Of a DNA stretch of 20,026 bases, positions 10,738-16,889 are shown one piece after another. The notes below the pieces were generated by a model. That model had not been told where the DNA came from. It saw only the letters and a list, made by a program, of their open reading frames with translations, and ran no database searches. The stretch spans positions 1 to 20,026 of IMG/VR virus record IMGVR_UViG_3300045107_000088. One strand, written 5' to 3'. The DNA is from a virus. Made by a program: the position numbers and the translations under genes. The stretch's first letter is position 1, and each line of letters starts with the position of its first letter.

Positions 10738-12270
10738 GTGAACCCCGCTGAAATCGCCGAGCTGCTGCCGCGGCTCACCGATGACGAACGGCGCGAGCTG
10801 GAAGGGCTGCTGGCGCTCCCCACCGGCCCGCTATGGTCCCCACTGCACGGGCCCCAAACGGTCGCCTACGAAAGCAAGGCCGACGTGCTGGGCTATGGCG
10901 GATCGGCGGGCGGCGGCAAGACGGACCTGCTGCTGGGCCTTGCGCTCACGCGCCACCGCAACAGCGCGATCTTCCGGCGCGAGGCGACCCAGCTCAACGC
11001 CATCATCGACCGCATGACCGAGCTGCTGGGCGGAAGCGCCGGGCTGAACCGGCAGACGAAGATTTGGCGCCTGCCGGACCGCAAGGTATCGTTCGGCTCT
11101 ACCCCGCATCCCGGCGACGAGACGGCCTATCAGGGCCAGCCCAAGGATCTGCTCGGGCTGGACGAGGCAACCAATTTTCTCGAGTCCCAGGCGCGCTTTT
11201 TGATGGGCTGGGTGCGGACAACCACGCCCGGACAGCCTGTCCGCACGGTGATGGCGTTCAACCCGCCCACCAATGCCGAGGGCCGGTGGGTGATCCGCTA
11301 TTTCGCTCCGTGGCTCGACGACATGCACCCCAACCCCGCCCAGCCTGGCGAGCTGCGCTGGTTCGCGGTGATCGACGGCGAGGACGTCGAGGTGGACGGC
11401 CCGGAGCCGTTTGAGCGCAACGGCCAGCCGATCAAGCCCCACAGCCGAACGTTCGTGCCCGCCCGCCTGAGCGACAACCCCTATCTGATGGCGACGGGCT
11501 ATGAGCAAACGCTGATGGCGCTCCCCGAGCCGCTACGGTCGCAGATGCTCTACGGCGACTTCCGCGCCGGGCTGGAGGACGATCCGTTCCAGGTCATCCC
11601 CACCAAGTGGATCGACGCGGCGATGGCGCGGTGGAAGCCCCGGCACGAGCTCGCACGCGACCCCGGCGAAATGGACAGCATCGGCGTCGATGTGGCGGCG
11701 GGCGGCAAGGACCGCGAGGTGATCGCGCGGCGGCATGGCGTGTGGTTCGACGAGCTGCGCGTGTTCACCGGGCAGCCGGAACCGGACGGCGCATTGACCG
11801 GCAGCCGCGTGCTGGCGCTGCGCAAGGACAACGCCGTCGTCCACGTGGACGTGGTGGGGCCGGGCGGCCCGACGCACGGCTGGCTAAGTGCGCAGAGCAT
11901 CCAGTCAGTGGGCGTCAACGGCGCGTCGCCCACGCTCGATCGCACCGCCGACGGCGCGGCGCTCAAACTCTACAATCTCCGCTCGCTCATTTGGTGGCGG
12001 TTGCGCGAACTGCTGGACCCGTCGCGGCCGGACCCGGCGATGCTGCCGCCCGATCGCAAGCTGCGCGCGGACCTCGCTGCGCCGCGGTGGAGCCATGGGC
12101 CAAGCGGGATCAAGGTGGAGGCCAAGGCCGAAACCAGGAAGCGCATCGGCCGCTCGCCCGACCGCGGCGACGCTGTGGTCTATGCCGCGATCGACACGAT
12201 CAAGGCCGGTGCGCTCCAGCAGCTGATGCGGTCGCGCGGGCGGCATCTGGACTACGACCCAAGGGACTGA
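10738..12270 (+). CDS. terL: Terminase large subunit (ATPase-nuclease), 510 aa
   Basis: Packaging motor that pumps DNA into the prohead and cuts it. GTG 10738 is the first usable start after an in-frame stop, and a modest SD (GAAGG) lies 13 bases upstream. Walker A is GGSAGGGKT (54-62). Walker B is LLGLDEATNF with Asp142-Glu143, and the coupling region holds MAFNPP (172-177). The RNase H-like nuclease has Asp318 in SIGVDVAAGG, Asp371 in VHVDVVG and Asp475/Asp478 in SPDRGDAV, as expected for metal binding. Length fits the family. It lies 18 bases after the small subunit, the classical order. Confidence 0.95.
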   Translation: MNPAEIAELLPRLTDDERRELEGLLALPTGPLWSPLHGPQTVAYESKADVLGYGGSAGGGKTDLLLGLALTRHRNSAIFRREATQLNAIIDRMTELLGGSAGLNRQTKIWRLPDRKVSFGSTPHPGDETAYQGQPKDLLGLDEATNFLESQARFLMGWVRTTTPGQPVRTVMAFNPPTNAEGRWVIRYFAPWLDDMHPNPAQPGELRWFAVIDGEDVEVDGPEPFERNGQPIKPHSRTFVPARLSDNPYLMATGYEQTLMALPEPLRSQMLYGDFRAGLEDDPFQVIPTKWIDAAMARWKPRHELARDPGEMDSIGVDVAAGGKDREVIARRHGVWFDELRVFTGQPEPDGALTGSRVLALRKDNAVVHVDVVGPGGPTHGWLSAQSIQSVGVNGASPTLDRTADGAALKLYNLRSLIWWRLRELLDPSRPDPAMLPPDRKLRADLAAPRWSHGPSGIKVEAKAETRKRIGRSPDRGDAVVYAAIDTIKAGALQQLMRSRGRHLDYDPRD

Positions 12271-12316
12271 CGGCTACAATCCTGTCGAAACGCGCGCCTG
12301 CCGCGTAACCGATTGG
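12265..12316 (+). repeat. 52-bp dispersed repeat, copy 1
   Basis: Begins at the last codon and stop of the large terminase gene and runs into the 57-base gap before the next gene. It aligns without gaps to 16838-16889 at 38 of 52 positions. The best block is GACTGACGGCTACAATC (16 of 17 identical), which contains TACAAT, a -10-like hexamer. Possible late promoter or transcript-end signal; I see no good -35 box. Confidence 0.5.
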
Positions 12317-12327
12317 ATCTTAGCCGC

Positions 12328-12525
12328 ATGTGCCTGAGCGCGCCGAACGTCCCCACGCCGCCCACGCGTCAGGCACCCGTTGCACCCACCGCGTCCGACG
12401 TGATCGACCGATCCGACGAACGGCTGCGGCGCAGGCTGGCGCTGGGCGCGTCCATCCTCACGTCGGCCGACGGGTTGGGCACGCCCGCCAGCACCACGCA
12501 GGGCGCGAAGCCGGTGCTGGGCTGA
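12328..12525 (+). CDS. Small virion-module protein of the MC-start family, 65 aa
   Basis: ATG 12328 (an in-frame TTG at 12313 is less likely). The product begins MCLSAPNVPTPPTRQAPVAP and continues with a helical RSDERLRRRLALGASIL and ends LTSADGLGTPASTTQGAKPV LG. Short proteins with an MC start, Pro-rich N-terminus and a Gly/Thr-rich end are common between terminase and portal in podovirus-like phages and are usually annotated hypothetical or as tail-assembly related. There is no membrane segment or lipobox. Position between terminase and portal supports a virion or assembly role. Confidence 0.7.
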   Translation: MCLSAPNVPTPPTRQAPVAPTASDVIDRSDERLRRRLALGASILTSADGLGTPASTTQGAKPVLG

Positions 12526-12526
12526 C

Positions 12527-14179
12527 GTGGCGCTCTCGGACGCCGAAACCATCAAGCGCTGCCGCCAGCGCCTTGTCGGCTTGAAGAACGAACGCGCGAG
12601 GGGCTGGGAAAGCGAGTGGCGCGACATCGCGCAGGTCTGCCAGCCACGCCGCAGCCGCTTCCTGACAAGCGACGCCAACCGTGGTGACCGGCGCAACCGG
12701 CGGCTGAAGGACAACCACGCAATCTGGGCGAGCGGCGTGCTCCAAAACGGCATGGCGTCGGGCATCACGTCCAAGGCGATGCCATGGTTCAAGCTGACGG
12801 TCGCTGATGACGATCTGGCGGAGTTCGGGCCGGTCAAGGAGACGCTCGACGACTATACCGAACGGCTGCGCACACTGTTCGCGGACACCAACTTCTATTC
12901 GGCCGCCAAGACAGTGTACGGCGAGCTGGGTCTGTTCGGAACCGGGTCGCTTGTCACCGTCGAGCATCCCAAGCGCATGGCGGTTTTTTTCCCGCTGACG
13001 GCTGGCGAATATTGGATCGCGCTTTCGACGGCGCTGGAGCCGCACGTCCTCTACCGGCAAACCGCGATGACTGCCGAACAAATGGTGGCGATGTTCGGCC
13101 GCCAGAAGGTGCGCCAGACGGTGCGCGATGCCTACGATCGCGGCAACGCCGACACGACGTTCACGGTCATCCACGCAATCGAGCCGAACGACGATCGCGA
13201 CCTCCGCTCAAAGAGCGCGCGCGACATGGCGTTCCGATCGGTCTATTTCGAAGAGGGTTCGGGCGACACCGACATGCCGCTGCGCGTGTCGGGCTATGAG
13301 AGCCAGCCCTTCGTCGCGCCGCGCTGGGACGTCCTGGGGTCGGATAGCTACGGCACCGGGCCGGGCAGCATCAGTCTGGAGGACGTGCGCGGGCTGCAGC
13401 ACGCAGCCAAGCGGCGGATGCACGCGATGGACTATCTCGTGATGCCGCACCTCAAGGGGCCGGCAAAGCTCGCCGCCGCGCACAACGGCTTCATGCCGGG
13501 CGAGATGACCGCGGTGGCCGCAGCCGACGACGGGCAGGTTGGGCCGATGTGGACCGTGCCGCCGCAGGCGCTAAGCGCGATCCAGGTGGATGTGGACGGC
13601 TACCACCAGCGCATCAGCCGCGCCTACTACGCGGACCTGTTCCTCGCGATCACCAACATGCCGGGCGTGCAGCCGCGCACGCTGGAAGAGATCGCCCGAA
13701 GGAATGAGGAGAAGTTGAGCCAGCTCGGCCCCGTCATGGACCGGCTGGATAACGAGATGCTCATTCCGTTGATCGACCGGACGTTCGATCTTGCGTGGCG
13801 CTCCGGGCTGCTGCCACCGCCGCCCGAAGAGCTGCACCGCCAGCCGCTCAAGATCAAGTTCTCGTCGATTTTGCACCAGCTGCAGGAAATGGCCGGGCTG
13901 GCTCCGATCGAGCGCACTGCGGCGTTTGTCGGCAATCTGGCGGGCGTGTGGCGCGAGGCTGCGGACAAGCTCGATCCGGACCAGGCCATCGACGAATATG
14001 CACGCCGCACCGGAGCGCCCGCCCGCGTCATCCGCTCGGACGAGAAGGTCGATCAAGTGCGGCAGGCACGAGCAAGCCAAGAGCTGCAGGCGCAGGCCGC
14101 GCAGATGGCGCCCGCGGTGAAGGATGGGGCGCAGGCCTACAAGCTGCTCGCCGAAGCGCAGCAGCGGAGCGCCGCGTGA
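12527..14179 (+). CDS. Portal / head-tail connector protein, 550 aa
   Basis: Forms the dodecameric ring at the DNA-entry vertex in T7-like podoviruses. GTG 12527 follows the small gene by one base. Features typical of the T7 Gp8 / BPP-1 portal group: CRQRLVGLKNERARGWESEW, then RDIAQVCQPRRSRF near the N-terminus; NHAIWASGVLQNGMASGITS and PWFKL at about 65-90; FGTGSLV in the wing; a conserved loop GPGSISLEDVRGLQHAAKR at about 280-298; and RRNEEKLSQLGPVMDRLDNE at about 388-407 in the stem and crown. The C-terminal Gln/Ala-rich helix (SQELQAQAAQMAPAV) fits the crown. Length is usual. The stop overlaps the next start by GTGA. Confidence 0.92.
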   Translation: MALSDAETIKRCRQRLVGLKNERARGWESEWRDIAQVCQPRRSRFLTSDANRGDRRNRRLKDNHAIWASGVLQNGMASGITSKAMPWFKLTVADDDLAEFGPVKETLDDYTERLRTLFADTNFYSAAKTVYGELGLFGTGSLVTVEHPKRMAVFFPLTAGEYWIALSTALEPHVLYRQTAMTAEQMVAMFGRQKVRQTVRDAYDRGNADTTFTVIHAIEPNDDRDLRSKSARDMAFRSVYFEEGSGDTDMPLRVSGYESQPFVAPRWDVLGSDSYGTGPGSISLEDVRGLQHAAKRRMHAMDYLVMPHLKGPAKLAAAHNGFMPGEMTAVAAADDGQVGPMWTVPPQALSAIQVDVDGYHQRISRAYYADLFLAITNMPGVQPRTLEEIARRNEEKLSQLGPVMDRLDNEMLIPLIDRTFDLAWRSGLLPPPPEELHRQPLKIKFSSILHQLQEMAGLAPIERTAAFVGNLAGVWREAADKLDPDQAIDEYARRTGAPARVIRSDEKVDQVRQARASQELQAQAAQMAPAVKDGAQAYKLLAEAQQRSAA

Positions 14180-14553
14180 GACCGCGGCTGGGCGTAACCA
14201 AAACCCGCCAGCCGGTGGTTGCCAGCCTGCTCGACCAAGGTGGCGCGCCGCAGCTTGGGCGCGAGGAAATGGCAGATTTGCGAGCGCTTGCAGCCCGGCC
14301 CGAGTTTCGCCGCTTCGTCTCCCGCCTGCTGCTGTCGGTCGATATACTTGGGGCAACCTACCGTCCCGACGAACGGTGCTCGGCATATGCCGCAGGCCGC
14401 AGGGACATGGGGGTGGACATTCTGGCAGCCGTGCGGGCCGCCGCGCCCGAGCGAGTCTCCCAGATTTTCGCTGAGCCCACCTTCCATAGGAGCAATCGTG
14501 ACCGATCCGACGACGCCCGAGACACCGACGACGACGACGACGACGACGAGTGA
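14176..14553 (+). CDS. Bbp19-family virion-module protein with an acidic tail, 125 aa
   Basis: GTG 14176 overlaps the portal stop as GTGA. The core (ADLRALAARPEFRRFVSRLL, then YAAGRRDMGVDIL, ending RVSQIFAE) matches the pattern of Bbp19-like proteins found beside portal and capsid genes in BPP-1-type phages. Function in the virion is not established. The last 30 residues are unusual: a hydrophilic tail ending in seven Asp and a Glu, encoded by a GAC repeat that overlaps the start of the scaffold gene by 56 bases in another frame. An earlier stop is absent, so the tail is probably real. Confidence 0.75.
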   Translation: MRPRLGVTKTRQPVVASLLDQGGAPQLGREEMADLRALAARPEFRRFVSRLLLSVDILGATYRPDERCSAYAAGRRDMGVDILAAVRAAAPERVSQIFAEPTFHRSNRDRSDDARDTDDDDDDDE

Positions 14554-15178
14554 CCCACTCGACGCGGCGACGATCATGGGCGGCGACGAGCATCAGGACG
14601 CAGCGCCCGCGGCCGAAGCCGAGGCCAAGGGAGCCGAAGGCGAAACCAAGCCGGACGCTCCCGCCCCCAACCCGCTCCACGGCGCGCCCGAAGGCGAATA
14701 CGCCCTGACGCTGCCCGAGGGCATGAGCGGGCTAGACCCGGATGCGATGGCCGCAGCCACGCCGCTGCTGAAGGAGCTGGGCCTGTCGAACGAGGGCGCG
14801 TCGAAGCTGCTGCCCGTTGCGCAGACGCTGGTTGAGCGCGGCGCTGCGCAGGCGCAGGCGGCTCTCGCGCAGCAGGTGGCAGCGCAGTCGAAGGCGTGGG
14901 CGGATGCGTTCACCGCCGACCCCGAACTGGGCGGCACCAGGGCGGCCGAGACGCAGCACCTGATCGCCACGGCCATCGACAAGCTGGGCGGAGCCAGCGC
15001 GGGCGAGTTCCGCCAGTTCCTGAATGATACTCGGCTCGGCAATCACCCGGTGCTGGGCCGTATCCTCAAAGAAGCGGGCAAGCTGGTGAGCGAGGACGGC
15101 ACGATGCCGCGCTCGGCCACCCAGACGGTCGACCCAACGAGCATGTACAAGGACAACCCCTGGGGTTCAGCGGAGTAA
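14498..15178 (+). CDS. Capsid scaffolding protein, 226 aa
   Basis: Assembles the prohead and is later removed. GTG 14498 has a perfect AGGAG five bases upstream, so it starts inside the Bbp19-like gene. The N-terminus is low-complexity: seven Thr at residues 11-17, then an Ala/Glu/Pro-rich acidic stretch to about 70. After that come YALTLPEGMSGLDPDAM (about 69-85) and a long helical segment rich in Ala/Gln (SNEGASKLLPVAQTLVERGA), both typical of phage scaffolds just upstream of the major capsid gene. The C-terminus (HPVLGRILKEAGKLVSEDG, then MYKDNPWGSAE) is the usual capsid-binding end. No protease fused. Confidence 0.85.
   Translation: MTDPTTPETPTTTTTTTSDPLDAATIMGGDEHQDAAPAAEAEAKGAEGETKPDAPAPNPLHGAPEGEYALTLPEGMSGLDPDAMAAATPLLKELGLSNEGASKLLPVAQTLVERGAAQAQAALAQQVAAQSKAWADAFTADPELGGTRAAETQHLIATAIDKLGGASAGEFRQFLNDTRLGNHPVLGRILKEAGKLVSEDGTMPRSATQTVDPTSMYKDNPWGSAE
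14527..14550 (+). repeat. Trinucleotide GAC/ACG microsatellite read in two frames
   Basis: Seven GAC triplets plus GAG. In the Bbp19-like frame they give poly-Asp-Glu directly before the stop, and one base later, in the scaffold frame, they give poly-Thr-Ser. Slippage here would change both proteins by whole residues without a frameshift. Confidence 0.9.
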
Positions 15179-15181
15179 GTC

Positions 15182-16174
15182 ATGGCTGTCATCGGCGCAA
15201 ACAATGCAACCATCATCGACATTGCGAAGCGGTTCAGCGACGATGGAGCGCTGCTACAGATCGCGGAAATTCTGAACCAGAACAATGAGTTTCTGGAAGA
15301 CATGCCGATGATCGAGGCCAACATGGGCCTCAGCCACAAGACCTCCGTCCGCACTGGGCTTCCGTCGGCAACGTGGCGTCTGTTCTATCAGGGCGCGTCG
15401 CAGAACAAGAGTACCACCGCCGTCGTCACCGACACTTGCGGTATGCTCGAAACCTACTCGATCATTGACCGCGACCTCGCCGACATCAACGACAACGCCA
15501 AGCTGTTCCGTAGGAGCGAGGACGTGGCGTTCATCGAAGGCATGGCGCAGCAGGCCGCGCAGGCGGTCATCTACGGCTCGGTCGCGTCGAACCCCGAACG
15601 CATCCAGGGCCTCAGCCCGCGCTACAATTCGCTGTCTGCCGCGTCCGGCTCCAACATCATCAACGCCGGTGGCTCGACCAACGGCCAGCAGACCAGCTTC
15701 TGGCTTGTCGTGTTCGGCGAGCGGACCGTCCACGGCTTGTATCCCAAGGGATCGAAGGCCGGGCTGCAGTATGAGGACGTGACGACGTCCCAGCCAATCG
15801 ACGATGGCAGCGGCGGCAAGTACCAAGCCTATCAAACCAAGTATCAGTGGAAGCTGGGCTTGAGCGTTCGTGACTGGCGCTATGCGGTCCGCGTCTGCAA
15901 TATCGACGTGCCGGGCCTTGCTGGTGCATCGCCGGTCAACCTGCAGCGGCTGTTCATCCGCGCGATGAACAAGGTTCCGAACCTGAAGGCGGGCAAGGCG
16001 TGCTTCATCGTCAACCGCGCCGTGCGGACGTGGGCGGACATTCAGCAGAGCGAGAAGCCGACGCTGGGCTTCCACATGGTGGAAGACGCGCAGGGCAAGC
16101 CGCTGCTGTCGTTTCGCGGCATCCCGCTGCGCCTGTGCGACCAGCTCCTCACGACCGAAAACGTCGTCAGCTAA
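15182..16174 (+). CDS. Major capsid protein, 330 aa (BPP-1 Bbp17-like)
   Basis: HK97-fold shell protein. ATG 15182 has GGAG six bases upstream. The length (330 aa) and sequence style fit the Bordetella phage BPP-1 capsid protein group: IDIAKRFSDDGALLQIAEIL at the N-terminal arm, PMIEANMGLSHKTSVRTGLP, DRDLADINDNAKLFRRSED, then AQAVIYGSVASNPERIQGLS, and a C-terminal FHMVEDAQGKPLLSFRGIPL. No fused protease or extra domain is apparent. It follows the scaffold by three bases and precedes the cement protein, the expected order. Assignment is by recalled family features, not by a database search. Confidence 0.9.
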   Translation: MAVIGANNATIIDIAKRFSDDGALLQIAEILNQNNEFLEDMPMIEANMGLSHKTSVRTGLPSATWRLFYQGASQNKSTTAVVTDTCGMLETYSIIDRDLADINDNAKLFRRSEDVAFIEGMAQQAAQAVIYGSVASNPERIQGLSPRYNSLSAASGSNIINAGGSTNGQQTSFWLVVFGERTVHGLYPKGSKAGLQYEDVTTSQPIDDGSGGKYQAYQTKYQWKLGLSVRDWRYAVRVCNIDVPGLAGASPVNLQRLFIRAMNKVPNLKAGKACFIVNRAVRTWADIQQSEKPTLGFHMVEDAQGKPLLSFRGIPLRLCDQLLTTENVVS

Positions 16175-16186
16175 AGGACCGGACCC

Positions 16187-16621
16187 ATGCTTATCGACCG
16201 GCAATCCACCGTCAGCCTCAACCAGGCGATCACTGCGACAGCGGTCTCGACCGACAGCATCGACCTTCGCAATGCGCGCGATCTGGGCGCAGGCGACCCG
16301 ATCGAGCTTGTCATCATCTGCACGCAGAGCGTGGCGGGCGGCGCCAGCATCAACTTTGAGTTGATCACCAGCGCCAACAGCGACCTCAGCTCGCCCACCA
16401 GCCTCGTCAGCACCGGCGCAATCGCCGTGGCCAGCATCACGGCGGGCACCGAATGGCTGCGCATCCGCGTGCCGGTTGCCGACCTGTCCCGCTATCTGGG
16501 CGTGCGCTACACCGTCGTCGGCACGCCGACTGCAGGCACGTTCACTGCGACCTTCACCGCGGATCAGAACCGCCAGGCCAACCGGCAGTACGCGTCGGGC
16601 GTGCCGGTAGGCGGCTACTAA
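16187..16621 (+). CDS. Bbp16-family capsid cement protein, 144 aa
   Basis: In BPP-1 this protein is a jelly-roll trimer that bolts capsomers on the outside of the shell. ATG 16187 has AAGGA eight bases upstream. The product starts MLIDRQSTVSLNQAITATAV and continues STDSIDLRNARDLGAGDPIE, the recognisable Bbp16 opening. It is then almost all beta strand with Thr/Val alternation (RYTVVGTPTAGTFTATFTAD). It ends with GVPVGGY. It directly follows the major capsid gene, as in BPP-1. Function is known for the family and is inferred here. Confidence 0.85.
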   Translation: MLIDRQSTVSLNQAITATAVSTDSIDLRNARDLGAGDPIELVIICTQSVAGGASINFELITSANSDLSSPTSLVSTGAIAVASITAGTEWLRIRVPVADLSRYLGVRYTVVGTPTAGTFTATFTADQNRQANRQYASGVPVGGY

Positions 16622-16636
16622 CGAGAGGCACCAGCT

Positions 16637-16843
16637 ATGCCGAAGTTCCGAGCGCTGCAGACCACGCAATATCTCGACACCATCGTCAACGCCGGGTTCG
16701 AAGGCGACTGGCCGGACAGTGCGATGCTCTCCGCGGACACGTGGGAAGCCGTCAATCCCAAAGACAAGGCCGCGGCTGCGATGCTTGTCGAAGGCGGATC
16801 GACCAACGTGAACGTGCAGCTGGCGGAACAGCCCGCCGACTGA
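16637..16843 (+). CDS. Small virion-module protein, 68 aa
   Basis: ATG 16637 with GAGAGG eight bases upstream. The product is acidic (MPKFRALQTTQYLDTIVNAG, DWPDSAMLSADTWEAVNP, then NVNVQLAEQPAD), with no membrane segment or Cys. It lies between capsid cement and tail adaptor, where small head-completion or neck proteins are common, but no family is recognised. It ends at the start of the second copy of the 52-bp repeat. Confidence 0.65.
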   Translation: MPKFRALQTTQYLDTIVNAGFEGDWPDSAMLSADTWEAVNPKDKAAAAMLVEGGSTNVNVQLAEQPAD

Positions 16844-16889
16844 CGCCTACAATCGGGGTGCAATGCGCGCCTCGGCTGTAACCGTTTGC
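16838..16889 (+). repeat. 52-bp dispersed repeat, copy 2
   Basis: Starts at the last codon and stop of the 68-residue gene, spans the 19-base gap, and includes the first nine codons of the tail adaptor gene. It is 38 of 52 identical to 12265-12316, including GACTGACGCCTACAATC. The ATG of copy 2 is ACG in copy 1. Possible late promoter (TACAAT at 16848-16853). Confidence 0.5.

Noticed and set aside
15254-16669. 471-codon minus-strand frame opposite capsid and cement genes
   Set aside because: Antisense shadow of two recognised virion genes; no recognisable protein features.
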